A stretch of 64,000 nucleotides of DNA from Prochlorococcus sp. AG-402-I20 (GTDB lineage Bacteria > Cyanobacteriota > Cyanobacteriia > PCC-6307 > Cyanobiaceae), in NCBI GenBank assembly GCA_003216975.1, contig QCHY01000005.1, positions 41,185-105,184 on the forward strand. The letters are read 5' to 3'. Below the pieces are notes generated by a model. The model searched no databases. It was given only the letters and a program-made list of their open reading frames with translations, and was not told where the DNA came from. Shown one piece after another: positions 9,367 through 17,439 of the stretch (position 1 is the first letter of the stretch; every line of letters begins with the position of its first letter). A program made the position numbers and the translations under genes.

Positions 9367-9437
9367 GCGTACAAAGAACTACCAAGTAGTAAATAGTGTA
9401 CACTTGTACGCAAGGGTAGTATCCTTGTGTATGATAC
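9366..9437. promoter_or_regulatory. Cluster of palindromes, putative operator/promoter region
   Basis: Five inverted repeats are packed in 72 bases: TGCGTACAA (9366-9374) with TTGTACGCA (9404-9412); ACTAC-CAA-GTAGT (9378-9390); the perfect palindrome AGTGTACACT (9395-9404); CAAGG (9411-9415) with CCTTG (9423-9427); and GTAT-G-ATAC (9429-9437). They lie directly upstream of the RHH gene and of the divergent 118-aa gene. TATGAT at 9430-9435 could be the -10 box for the rightward gene. Operator function is inferred from position and symmetry. Confidence 0.6.
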
Positions 9438-9487
9438 TTACTAATCTGGCCAGTTTGCCTTATCAATCGTTACTTGTTTTTTGATTT

Positions 9488-9495
9488 AAAAGGAG
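9488..9495 (+). promoter_or_regulatory. Strong Shine-Dalgarno AAAAGGAG
   Basis: AAAAGGAG lies six bases before the ATG at 9502. It is stronger than the ribosome-binding sites of most genes in this window and fixes the start of the 118-aa protein. Confidence 0.7.
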
Positions 9496-9501
9496 TATTT
9501 C

Positions 9502-9858
9502 ATGTCTAAGCCATCTCTACCACAAACATCTAAACCTCTTGCTGCAAATGTTGTTGCTGACAAAGGAACTGTAAAACGACAAAGAAGGAAGAGTCGTAGC
9601 AATGGTAAAAATGGAGATGTTCTAATTTCTGCCGTTGTTAGTTCTTATTTATTGACTCATTTGCATCATGTTTTGCAAAGAGCGGAATATGGGGCTAGTC
9701 AAGAAGGAAGATCCTCTCATGCGGCAAACTTTGCGCAACTACGTAAAGTCCTTTGCATGGACGCACGAAGCATGAAGGACGCTTCTGCTTTAGGTTTAAA
9801 GGAAAGCGATTTAGAAATGTGCAATGAATCTACCGGTTTTGAGACAAAAGCTGCATAA
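9502..9858 (+). CDS. Hypothetical basic small protein (118 aa)
   Basis: I do not recognise the family. The N-terminal 40 residues are low complexity and very basic (KRQRRKSRSNGKN), followed by a compact, probably helical part with SSYLLTHLHHVLQRAEYGA and an acidic tail. Two cysteines (about residues 85 and 107) are seen. It has a strong ribosome-binding site, faces the RHH-like gene across the palindrome cluster, and is followed with no gap by the Nif11-like gene. The basic head could bind nucleic acid or acidic lipid; that is a guess. Probably restricted to picocyanobacteria. Confidence 0.7.
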   Translation: MSKPSLPQTSKPLAANVVADKGTVKRQRRKSRSNGKNGDVLISAVVSSYLLTHLHHVLQRAEYGASQEGRSSHAANFAQLRKVLCMDARSMKDASALGLKESDLEMCNESTGFETKAA

Positions 9859-9891
9859 TTGAATATTCTTTATGAAGCGAATGTTTTTCTC

Positions 9892-10122
9892 ATGAGCGGC
9901 AATGCTGCAGCGCTTTATAAGCTTATAAATGCAGATCCTAATAAAAAACAAGATCTTTTTCGTCAAGCTCTTCAAAACCCACAAGGAGCAATGCAATCTA
10001 TATGTGCGTTTGGTGTTGAAATGAATTTACCAGTAACTTCAGAAGAGGTGAAAGAATATTTGACTACCATTGATGATTTAGATACTAAACAATGGCTAAT
10101 CAAGGCCAGGGGTGGGTTGTGA
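9892..10122 (+). CDS. Small Nif11-like domain protein
   Basis: A 76-aa protein from the ATG at 9892; the frame is also open with a TTG at 9859, directly after the previous stop codon. The pattern of a first helix (AAALYKLINADP), a second helix and a GVEMNLPVTSEEVKEYL ending resembles the Nif11 leader-peptide fold. The protein ends KARGGL, so a double glycine of the kind used for peptidase cleavage sits at the very C-terminus but leaves only one residue as core. No modification enzyme or transporter is adjacent. It may be a stand-alone Nif11 protein rather than a peptide precursor. Confidence 0.6.
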   Translation: MSGNAAALYKLINADPNKKQDLFRQALQNPQGAMQSICAFGVEMNLPVTSEEVKEYLTTIDDLDTKQWLIKARGGL

Positions 10123-10287
10123 TTAATTTTTGAATGAAGAGGGGATTTCTAATACGTCTTGACCATTTTCTCTGATGCCTCTTCTTTCATAGCCTCCTCC
10201 GCCTGCCATCGTCCAAAAAAACCAATAACTTGGAATCGCAAGAGCTGCGGCGAGTACTAAAGCAGTAATTTGTTCGAGTCTTAACAT
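10123..10287 (-). CDS. Small single-helix membrane protein (54 aa), unknown
   Basis: Translated by hand from the minus strand: ATG at 10285-10287, stop at 10123-10125. It starts MLRLEQITALVLAAALAIPS, a membrane helix, continues with YWFFWTMAGGGGYERRG and ends in a polar tail. The shape is that of small subunits of thylakoid complexes, but I do not recognise it as a named one. Its stop codon directly abuts the stop codon of the Nif11-like gene, with no base between. Coding is supported by the clean helix-plus-tail composition and lack of stops in AT-rich DNA. Confidence 0.6.
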   Translation of the reverse strand: MLRLEQITALVLAAALAIPSYWFFWTMAGGGGYERRGIRENGQDVLEIPSSFKN

Positions 10288-10372
10288 GGCTTACTTAAGT
10301 AATGTAATTTAAATCAGTTGGTATCTTTTAAAGCTAAATGATTGAAGGTAATTCACTTGAGGTTTTGTTGTA

Positions 10373-12091
10373 GTGTTGCGACTTGAGAAGATTAGTAAGA
10401 TTTATCCCACAGGTGAAGTGTTGAAAGATGTTAGTTGGGAAATAAGAAATGGAGAGAGAATTGGTTTAGTTGGAGTTAATGGAGCAGGTAAATCAACACA
10501 ATTAAAAATTATTGCTGGATTGGAAGATGCTACTGATGGATCTGTAATTACTGAAGGAGATCCATCTATTGCATATTTAAAACAGGAGTTTGATGTTGAT
10601 CTTTCAAGAACTGTTAGAGAAGAGTTATTTCAGGCATTTAAAGAAGCATCTGATTTGCTTCTCAGTCAAAAGTTAATTCAAAAAAATATGGAATCTGAAT
10701 TAGCCTCTCAAGATTTAGATTACCTGGATTCTTTAATCCAAGAATTAAGCGTTATACAAAGAAAATTTGAATCAATAAACGGCTACGATTTAGAATCTAA
10801 AGTTGAAAAGCTATTACCCACTATTGGGTTTACAAAAGAGGAGGGAGACAGACTCGTTAGAGACTTTTCGGGTGGTTGGCAGATGAGAATAGCTTTAGGA
10901 AAAATCCTCTTGCAAAGTCCTGATTTATTATTATTAGATGAACCAACAAATCATCTGGATTTAGAAACTATTGAATGGCTAGAGAACTATCTACTTAATC
11001 AGAAAGTTGCAATGGTAATTGTTAGCCATGATAGATCTTTTTTAGATAGAATTTGTACAAGAATTGTCAATACAGAACGAGGTCAATCTAAAAGTTATAT
11101 TGGCAATTATACATCATATCTTCAACAGAGAGATTTTGAATTGGAATCAACAAGAGTTGCATATGAGAAACAACAGAAGGATATGCAAGTTCAAAAGGCA
11201 TATATAGAAAGATTTCGAGCAAGTGCTACAAGAAGTACGCAAGCTAAAAGTAGAGAAAAGTTATTAGATAAAGTTGAAAAAATAGAAGCTCCTCAGAATA
11301 ATTTAAAAGGACCTATTTTTAAATTTATGGATGCACCTCGTGCTGGAAAGGATATATTAAGTATTAAGGATTTAACACATAGCTATGAGGATAATATTTT
11401 ATTTTTAGGTGCCTTTTTGGAGCTTGAACCTGGTGAAAGAATAGCATTTTTAGGTCCTAATGGTTCTGGTAAATCTACTTTACTTCGATTAATTATGGGT
11501 TTAGAAGAACCTGATGAAGGATCTATTATGATCGGAAAACATAATATAATTCCTAGTTATTTTGAACAAAATCAAGCTGAAGCTTTAGAATTAGAAAAAA
11601 CAGTAATTGAGACAATTTCTCAATCTGTACCAAATTGGACACAAACAGAAATACGATCTTTACTAGGAAGCTTTGGTTTAACAAATGATTCAGTTTTTAA
11701 GGAGGTTAGTAAGATAAGCGGAGGAGAGAAAGCAAGGCTAGCTTTAGCTTTAATGATTATTAAGCCATCAAATTTGCTTATTCTAGATGAACCTACAAAC
11801 CATTTAGATATACCTTCTAAACAAATGCTGGAGCAGGCATTATCTAATTATAATGGCACTGCATTAATAGTTTCTCATGATCGATATTTTATCTCAAAAG
11901 TTGCAAATAAAATTGTAGAAATAAGAGATGGTCAATTAATTAAGTATCAAGGTGATTATAAATATTTTAAAGAGAAAAAAATGGAAGAAGAAGAAAAAAA
12001 AGAAAAAGAATTACAACTAGCTGAACGTGAAAAAAAAAGGTTAGCTAATCGTGAAAAACAGCGGAAGAAGAAAAAATTAAATAAGAAATAA
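10373..12091 (+). CDS. ABC-F family ATPase (Uup/EttA-like)
   Basis: Soluble protein with two ABC ATPase domains and no membrane segment, acting on ribosomes or related RNA-protein complexes. Domain 1 has Walker A GVNGAGKST near residue 35, signature FSGGW and Walker B LLLLDEPTNHLD; domain 2 has GPNGSGKST, ISGGEKARL and LLILDEPTNHLD. The interdomain linker is charged and helical, and the C-terminus is a basic coiled segment (EKQRKKKKLNKK), as in Uup-type members. The start is GTG at 10373. Cyanobacteria carry more than one ABC-F protein, so the subclass is uncertain. Confidence 0.9.
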   Translation: MLRLEKISKIYPTGEVLKDVSWEIRNGERIGLVGVNGAGKSTQLKIIAGLEDATDGSVITEGDPSIAYLKQEFDVDLSRTVREELFQAFKEASDLLLSQKLIQKNMESELASQDLDYLDSLIQELSVIQRKFESINGYDLESKVEKLLPTIGFTKEEGDRLVRDFSGGWQMRIALGKILLQSPDLLLLDEPTNHLDLETIEWLENYLLNQKVAMVIVSHDRSFLDRICTRIVNTERGQSKSYIGNYTSYLQQRDFELESTRVAYEKQQKDMQVQKAYIERFRASATRSTQAKSREKLLDKVEKIEAPQNNLKGPIFKFMDAPRAGKDILSIKDLTHSYEDNILFLGAFLELEPGERIAFLGPNGSGKSTLLRLIMGLEEPDEGSIMIGKHNIIPSYFEQNQAEALELEKTVIETISQSVPNWTQTEIRSLLGSFGLTNDSVFKEVSKISGGEKARLALALMIIKPSNLLILDEPTNHLDIPSKQMLEQALSNYNGTALIVSHDRYFISKVANKIVEIRDGQLIKYQGDYKYFKEKKMEEEEKKEKELQLAEREKKRLANREKQRKKKKLNKK

Positions 12092-12115
12092 CGATTATAT
12101 AAAATCTTTCTGAAC

Positions 12116-13294
12116 TTATAGTTGAAGATCATAAATATCAATTGGTTTGACAATTTTCACAAATTCTATTTTGTCTCTAAGTATTTTAATTCTCAAAGTT
12201 GATTGTAGATTATTCCGGTTGATTTTTTGTACTACATCTGCTGGAGTTGAAATTTTTTCATTATTGATTGAAATGATTAGATCATTGACTTTTAATCCAC
12301 CCTTTTCGGCAGGACCATTGGGCATTAAATATTTAATAATGGCTCCATCTTCTGTTTGGGAAAGAAAATTACTTTTTTGTTTGATATTGCTTGATAATGT
12401 TACTCCAATCATGGGATGTTTGGCTCTCCCACTAGTGATTAAATCTTGGGCGATTTTTCTAGCTCTATTTATTGGTATTGCAAAACCTAATCCTGCTCCT
12501 GGTCCTGAGCGTACAAGGGTATTAATACCAATCACTTCTCCAACAGAATTTAATAATGGTCCTCCAGAATTACCAGGATTAATTGCTGCATCAGTTTGAA
12601 TGAGATCTATTCTTTTGTCAGAAATACCTAATTGGGCAACATCTCTATTTAGATTGCTAATGATTCCAAGAGTAACCGTATTTTCCAGTCCAAAAGGATT
12701 TCCAACAGCAATAGCCCAATCACCAACTTTTAAATTATCTGAGTCACCTAGTTGAGCCGTGGGCCATGGACCTTGTGCTTTGAGTTTAATAACTGCAAGA
12801 TCTGTTAACGAATCTTGGCCAACAACATTTCCAAGCACTCTTCTTCCATCAGATAACCCCACTATTAGTTGGTCAGTTTTTTCTATTACATGAGCATTGG
12901 TCAAAACTAGACCCTTTTCAGAAAAAATGAATCCACTACCTTGACCTTTTTCAATTCGAGATTGTGGAACTTGGAGGCCTCGGAGACCAAAAAGCCGTTC
13001 AAAATATCGATCATTCAATATCCCAGGAGGAAATATATTCTCACTAGAAGAAAAAACCTTTCGCTGTGTTTCAATGGTGACCACTGCATTTCCACTGATA
13101 TTTAATGCTTTTGATACGAAAGATTGTTGATTGCGATTTTGGGGAGATGAAACTAAAGCTTCACTTGAATGAAGCGGAGTTTTGTATCGGAAATTCAAAA
13201 AAATCAGAACAACTAAAACAAAAATTTGCAGATATTTTTGTTGGCTTAATTTTAGTGATGCTATGAATAATCTTTTTGTATCTAATCCATGCAT
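12116..13294 (-). CDS. HtrA/Deg-family serine protease with PDZ domain
   Basis: Envelope or thylakoid-lumen quality-control protease. It has one N-terminal membrane helix (YLQIFVLVVLIFLNF), then a trypsin-like domain with the catalytic triad in TNAHVIE (His), LTDLAVIKL (Asp) and NPGNSGGPL (Ser), and one PDZ domain at the C-terminus (NGPAEKGGLKVNDLI). A TTG at 13327 would add 11 residues; I chose the ATG at 13292-13294, still ahead of the membrane anchor. Cyanobacteria have HtrA, HhoA and HhoB; a single PDZ and an uncleaved-looking anchor do not decide which. Its 3' end faces the ABC-F gene. Confidence 0.92.
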   Translation of the reverse strand: MHGLDTKRLFIASLKLSQQKYLQIFVLVVLIFLNFRYKTPLHSSEALVSSPQNRNQQSFVSKALNISGNAVVTIETQRKVFSSSENIFPPGILNDRYFERLFGLRGLQVPQSRIEKGQGSGFIFSEKGLVLTNAHVIEKTDQLIVGLSDGRRVLGNVVGQDSLTDLAVIKLKAQGPWPTAQLGDSDNLKVGDWAIAVGNPFGLENTVTLGIISNLNRDVAQLGISDKRIDLIQTDAAINPGNSGGPLLNSVGEVIGINTLVRSGPGAGLGFAIPINRARKIAQDLITSGRAKHPMIGVTLSSNIKQKSNFLSQTEDGAIIKYLMPNGPAEKGGLKVNDLIISINNEKISTPADVVQKINRNNLQSTLRIKILRDKIEFVKIVKPIDIYDLQL

Positions 13295-13523
13295 GATTTT
13301 CTGGAAGGGATTAGTTGTTATTATCAAAAATAATCATAGCTAATTTGATAATTGAACGGTCCGCTCATTTAATTACCGTAGATTTTTACTAAAGAACTAT
13401 TCTTTGAACTTTTTTTCCTCTAGACTATTGTCCTAACTTATTTTGTCATTGATAATGTAACTAGAGCGACTTCAAAACTTAATCTGATTAATGCACTCAG
13501 TTTTTTGATTTATCATTTTGCAA

Positions 13524-13802
13524 ATGTTGAGCAATTTTTTACCTTTTGTTTATGGCCTGTCAGTTTTTATTTTGTTGATTTTGGCTGCCAGAATAATGTT
13601 GAATGGTTTTTTCTCAGGTCAAGCATCATTTAAGAATCAAAATTCATTTTCAAAGCAAAAAAGTGATGATCGAACAGGCTTAGTTACTGTTCATCCTGAG
13701 CTTTTAAACAAAGACGGATGCATTACTGATGAAGATTTGCTCACAGTTCGTTTTTCTCAGGGCACTGATCATCCACAATCATCTGAAAAGCCTTCTGAAT
13801 AA
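13524..13802 (+). CDS. DUF2973-like small membrane protein
   Basis: Protein of 93 aa with one N-terminal membrane helix (VYGLSVFILLILAARIML), a polar linker and the segment HPELLNKDGCITDEDLLTVRF, which matches what I remember of the cyanobacterial DUF2973 family (HPELLD followed by an acidic Leu-Leu-Val-Arg stretch). A TTG two codons upstream (13518) is an alternative start. It is 54 bases ahead of the next gene on the same strand. Function unknown; likely a thylakoid or plasma membrane protein. Confidence 0.65.
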   Translation: MLSNFLPFVYGLSVFILLILAARIMLNGFFSGQASFKNQNSFSKQKSDDRTGLVTVHPELLNKDGCITDEDLLTVRFSQGTDHPQSSEKPSE

Positions 13803-13856
13803 TTTTCATTAGATTTTTTGGCTTGACATTAAATAGTTTTCAAAGAGGTTTTAATT

Positions 13857-14240
13857 TTGGAACAAAGAACTCGCATAGTCGCTGCAGTGTTGAAAAACAT
13901 GAAGTTACCTCCACGGTTTCGCCTCCGATTATTAAAGGAAGATCCAGTAAGGCTTGAATTAAGTCTGACCCCAGCTTATGGAAAAGATCCTATTCAAGTT
14001 GGGTTAGTGGAATCTCTTGATTTAGTTGCTAGAAGAGATAGAGAAGGAAGAATGCCTAGAGATTTACAAGGAACATGGGATTGGACTGTGCGACATGGAG
14101 AAGTGAATACAGGTGGATGGAATCCTTATTTAAAAGAAGCTCTTCAAACAATGTTCGAAACTGGATTACCAGCAATTATTTACGAGGAACTAACAGGAGA
14201 GGATTATCATCCTGTTGATGGTGCTAGACACGTTAGATAG
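13857..14240 (+). CDS. Conserved hypothetical protein (127 aa)
   Basis: I do not recognise the family by name. The protein is soluble, with a basic N-terminus (MKLPPRFRLRLLKEDPVRLEL), a charged middle (LVARRDREGRMPRDLQG) and a tryptophan-rich GTWDWTVRH and GGWNPYLKEAL segment. The start is TTG at 13857, supported by an AAAGAGG ribosome-binding site about eight bases upstream. No cysteine or metal-binding pattern is present. It sits between the DUF2973-like gene and hli on the same strand; composition is like neighbouring core genes, so it is probably vertically inherited in cyanobacteria. Confidence 0.75.
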   Translation: MEQRTRIVAAVLKNMKLPPRFRLRLLKEDPVRLELSLTPAYGKDPIQVGLVESLDLVARRDREGRMPRDLQGTWDWTVRHGEVNTGGWNPYLKEALQTMFETGLPAIIYEELTGEDYHPVDGARHVR

Positions 14241-14341
14241 GTTATAAAAAATTTAAAAAATAAGTTAATTTAAGAGTCAATTTATTTGTTTTCTCATTGT
14301 GAGCATTTCTTTAGTATTATTAAGTTGATTTTGATTTACAA

Positions 14342-14488
14342 ATGAAGGATAACTTCGAACCTCGTTATGGATTTGTCAATTTTGCTGAAATATGGAATGG
14401 TCGATTAGCCATGATGGGTATTCTAATAGGTTTAACAACAGAACTTCTAACAGGGCAGGGAATTTTAACTCAAATGGGAATAGGTTGA
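14342..14488 (+). CDS. hli: High-light-inducible protein (small CAB-like)
   Basis: Translated by hand: 48 aa from ATG 14342 to TGA 14486-14488. It carries the chlorophyll-binding helix FAEIWNGRLAMMGILIGL, the ExxNxR core of the LHC superfamily, and a C-terminal GQGILTQMGIG. HLIPs bind chlorophyll and carotenoid and protect photosystem assembly under excess light; they are numerous in Prochlorococcus. The 100-base upstream gap should hold its promoter, and TTTACA sits just before the start, a half-site reminiscent of HLR1, but a paired repeat is not evident. Confidence 0.93.
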   Translation: MKDNFEPRYGFVNFAEIWNGRLAMMGILIGLTTELLTGQGILTQMGIG

Positions 14489-14516
14489 AAATTTTTTTAG
14501 TTTGTATCTCTAAAGT

Positions 14517-15677
14517 TTGACTGATCTGCAAAACCCTAAACAATCGCTAACTACATTTAGTGTTAAAGAATTAAACGAATCTATTGGTTTGTTACTCTCT
14601 AGAGGTTTTGCACCAAAATTTATACTTAAAGCCACTGTTTCTAAATCGCAAATAAGAAAAGGTCATTTATGGTTGACTTTAACTGATGGAAAAGCAAGTG
14701 TAGATGGGGTTGCATGGTCATCAACAATAAAGTCTTTAAAATTCTTACCAAAGCAAGATGATGGTGTTGTTATTATTGGTAAATTAAATTTCTGGGAATC
14801 TCAAGCAAGAGTATCTGTACAAGTTTTTGATATTCGACCAAGTATTTCTACTGTGCTAAAAAAGTTTGAAATAGTTAAATCAAAACTTTTTAAAGAAGGT
14901 TTGATAGATGATTCATTACACAAAAAACTACCAAAATATCCTCATTCAATTGGCATTCTTACAAGTGTTCCAAGCTCTGCCTTGGCAGATATGCTGAGGA
15001 CATCTAAGGAGAGATGGCCATTAACAAAACTGCACATAATTCCTATCCCTGTTCAAGGTAATTATGAAAAACAATTGAAATCTACTTTAAGTAAATTAAA
15101 AATAAATAAATTTGAATTAGATGCTTTAGTTATAGCTAGAGGAGGAGGAAGTAGGGAAGATTTAATGCTATTTGATAGTGAAATGATAGCTAGAGAAATC
15201 GCAACATTCCCAATACCAGTAGTTACAGGAATAGGTCACGAAGATGATCTAACAGTTTCTGATCTTGTAGCAGATCATAGATCTGCTACTCCAACTGCTG
15301 CGATTGTTGATCTATTACCCTCAAGAGAAATTGAAAGAAATAATTATTGGCAAATTAAAAAAATTCTCAAAGATTATTTGAAATCTTTTTTTCAGAATCA
15401 AAAGAAATTTTTAATTACAAAGAAATCTTTTTTTCACTCTCATTCACCACGAATATTATTAAACAATAAAAGAACTAAAATAAATTATATGTACAAACTT
15501 TTGAATGCACTTTCTCCAGAAAAATTGTTAAAAAGAGGCTTTGCACTAATTACTGACGAGTCAGGTAATTCGATTTATAGTGTGAAAAATGTGAAGGAAA
15601 AAGATAAGCTATTAGTACAATTTTGTGATGGAAAAATTACAGCAGAGGTTGATAGCCTGAATTATGATGAAATATAA
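14517..15677 (+). CDS. xseA: Exodeoxyribonuclease VII large subunit
   Basis: Catalytic subunit of the single-strand DNA exonuclease ExoVII. At 386 aa it has the N-terminal OB fold (about 15-105) and the catalytic region with GILTSVPSSALADMLR, ARGGGSREDL, ATFPIPVVTGIGHEDD and DHRSATPTAA, all typical. The start is TTG at 14517; there is no nearby ATG ahead of the OB fold. The C-terminal coiled coil that binds XseB is short and lysine-rich. It is followed 66 bases later by xseB. Confidence 0.95.
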   Translation: MTDLQNPKQSLTTFSVKELNESIGLLLSRGFAPKFILKATVSKSQIRKGHLWLTLTDGKASVDGVAWSSTIKSLKFLPKQDDGVVIIGKLNFWESQARVSVQVFDIRPSISTVLKKFEIVKSKLFKEGLIDDSLHKKLPKYPHSIGILTSVPSSALADMLRTSKERWPLTKLHIIPIPVQGNYEKQLKSTLSKLKINKFELDALVIARGGGSREDLMLFDSEMIAREIATFPIPVVTGIGHEDDLTVSDLVADHRSATPTAAIVDLLPSREIERNNYWQIKKILKDYLKSFFQNQKKFLITKKSFFHSHSPRILLNNKRTKINYMYKLLNALSPEKLLKRGFALITDESGNSIYSVKNVKEKDKLLVQFCDGKITAEVDSLNYDEI

Positions 15678-15743
15678 ATTTATTAAATAAAATTTTTCTA
15701 TTCTATCTGATTTGTACATTAAGGTACCAGAAATAATTTATCC

Positions 15744-15986
15744 ATGTCTAACAAAGCTACTAACAAAAAAAATATTGAAATTTTAAAAAAAGATATTAAT
15801 AAATTAAGCTATGAAGAATCTATCTCGGAATTGGAAGTCATTTTAACAAATGTACAAGATGAAAATATTTCACTGGATAAAATTCAGATTAATTATATTA
15901 AAGGTCATCTGCTTCTTAAGCATTGTGAGAAACTTCTGCAGTTTGTTGAACAAGAGATTAATGAAATAAATCCGGAATTTTTATAA
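15744..15986 (+). CDS. xseB: Exodeoxyribonuclease VII small subunit
   Basis: An 80-aa partner of XseA. The conserved SYEESISELEVILTNVQDEN pattern and the following amphipathic helix match the family, in which several small subunits wrap the coiled coil of XseA. The position directly after xseA supports the call. The family usually has Leu-Asp-Glu-Ser/Leu before the second helix; here it is ISLDKIQINYIKG, slightly diverged. The ATG at 15744 gives a longer, lysine-rich N-terminus than most members. Confidence 0.88.
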   Translation: MSNKATNKKNIEILKKDINKLSYEESISELEVILTNVQDENISLDKIQINYIKGHLLLKHCEKLLQFVEQEINEINPEFL

Positions 15987-16008
15987 TAGATTAACTTTAT
16001 AAATCTAT
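15986..16008. terminator. Possible short bidirectional hairpin
   Basis: ATAGATT (15986-15992) pairs with AATCTAT (16002-16008) between the convergent xseB gene and the zinc-ribbon gene. The stem is only seven AT-rich base pairs with no clear T run, so function as a terminator is weakly supported. Confidence 0.3.
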
Positions 16009-16326
16009 ATCTTCAGATTGAATATCAATGGTTGCTGCACTTGCTGGAATATTTTCCAGAACATCTGTGGTGTTTTTTATGGTTGTTCCACATATTGGAC
16101 AAATCATTTGACTATTAAGAAATGTTGATCCACAAGCTTTACAGGTTTGTACTTTTGATTGGATTCTCTTCCAAGTAAACCATCCAATTCCTCCTAAAAT
16201 CAATGGTATTATTGTAATGATAAGCAATATTCCACCTGTTAAATCAATAATAAATTTTCCAGCTGTTGTAGGGAAAATAATAAGTAAAATCAATACCATC
16301 CAAATGAATGAAGATGGTTTATTCAT
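15997..16326 (-). CDS. Membrane protein with C-terminal zinc ribbon
   Basis: Protein of 109 aa. Two N-terminal membrane helices (about 7-23 and 30-50) are followed by a four-cysteine CxxC-x(12)-CxxC module (CKACGSTFLNSQMICPICG) that should bind zinc, and an acidic tail. I do not recognise a named family. It lies 62 bases upstream (with respect to numbering, to the left) of the YihY gene on the same strand, which is transcribed toward it, so they may be cotranscribed. Zinc-ribbon membrane proteins of this size often act as adaptors, but nothing here shows a partner. Confidence 0.7.
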   Translation of the reverse strand: MNKPSSFIWMVLILLIIFPTTAGKFIIDLTGGILLIITIIPLILGGIGWFTWKRIQSKVQTCKACGSTFLNSQMICPICGTTIKNTTDVLENIPASAATIDIQSEDIDL

Positions 16327-16388
16327 AACTACTTAAGAAATTTCTTTATAGATTCTAATTTAAATTTTGTTGCTTGTTTCATCGATGT

Positions 16389-17303
16389 TTAACCGTATCG
16401 ATTACGACGCATGCTTGCAATGACAACGCTCCAGCATTGACCAAAATAAATAATTACTCCTACCATCCAAACCCAAAGAGTCAATACTAGAACTCCACCA
16501 ATGAATCCGTAAGCCTGAAATCTTGATCCCAAGGATAGGATACTTCTACTAACTGCCAAATTTAGAATAGTTAGCAAAGTTCCAATCATAAAAGCCCCAG
16601 GTATTAGTGGCTTTAAAGGCACTCTTCTACTTGGGAGTAAACCTTGTAAAAGTAGCGCCATAGTCGAAAAGCCTATTAAAGGAAGCATAAATTGCCCAAC
16701 TTGAAGAACTGGTATTTTTGACATCACATTTTCAATCCAAGGTGTTGTATTTGCTAATTCTTCTAAAACGGCGCCAGGTATCATACGAATATTTGCACTG
16801 ATTTGATCTATGACCATTAGAAAACCAACTAATAAAACAACAAAGAAAGCTTCTATTCGGTTCCTTATAAATCTAAATGCTTGAATTTTAAGTGGATCAG
16901 GTTTTGATTTAACTGGTAGAACGTCCTCCCATAATCTATCTGCTCCTCGTTGTAATGTTAGATAGGCATTACCCGCAGTGATCATTAAGAACATTGCTCC
17001 AAGGATTCCAGCTCCAAATCCTTGATTAACTAATTTTATTAGAGTTGAATCGACTAGGCCAACAACTGAAGGAGGTAAAACTTGAGCTGCTAAAGCAATG
17101 ATTTGTTGATCTAATCCTTGCTGTTTCCCTAGAAACCATGATGCAACTGATAGAGATATTAATAATATTGGGAAAAAAGACTGAAGAGTATAGTAAGCAA
17201 ATGCTGCGCTTAAATCGACGCAATCACATTTAGACCATCTTTCATAAGCTCTCCAGAGGCTACTAAAAAACCATCTTGCTTTTTGACTCCAGTTCAAGCC
17301 CAC
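16389..17303 (-). CDS. YihY/BrkB-family integral membrane protein
   Basis: Protein of 304 aa with about six membrane helices. Family marks are the N-terminal DLSAAFAYYTLQSFFPILL, the LTLQRGADRLWEDV segment and the C-terminal SRFQAYGFIGGVLVLTLWVW ending. The family was once annotated as RNase BN by mistake; its true role, probably lipid or solute transport in the envelope, is unsettled. The start is GTG at 17301-17303. The 136-base gap between it and the phosphatase gene upstream shows no ORF and probably holds its promoter. Confidence 0.88.
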   Translation of the reverse strand: MGLNWSQKARWFFSSLWRAYERWSKCDCVDLSAAFAYYTLQSFFPILLISLSVASWFLGKQQGLDQQIIALAAQVLPPSVVGLVDSTLIKLVNQGFGAGILGAMFLMITAGNAYLTLQRGADRLWEDVLPVKSKPDPLKIQAFRFIRNRIEAFFVVLLVGFLMVIDQISANIRMIPGAVLEELANTTPWIENVMSKIPVLQVGQFMLPLIGFSTMALLLQGLLPSRRVPLKPLIPGAFMIGTLLTILNLAVSRSILSLGSRFQAYGFIGGVLVLTLWVWMVGVIIYFGQCWSVVIASMRRNRYG

Positions 17304-17439
17304 TTTGGTTGTAAAGCATTTACTATCACGCTACCTCGAAGGGAGAGGATTTTTCTTGGTTGAATCAGTAGATTTAAAACAATAGATTGTTTTTGTGTAG
17401 CTAATTTCATTATTAATTGAAAAAAAAGCAAATAAGAAA

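Noticed and set aside
9064..9858. Toxin-antitoxin pair built on the RHH protein
   Set aside because: The partner is divergent rather than in one operon, and the 118-aa protein has no RelE, Fic, PIN or other toxin motif I can see.
9892..10122. Prochlorosin or other lanthipeptide precursor
   Set aside because: The Nif11-like protein ends directly after the double glycine with no Cys/Ser/Thr core, and no LanM, peptidase or exporter is adjacent.
12147..12599. 150-codon open frame antisense to the HtrA protease
   Set aside because: Lies fully within the HtrA gene, whose catalytic triad is intact; the antisense translation resembles no family and is explained by base composition.
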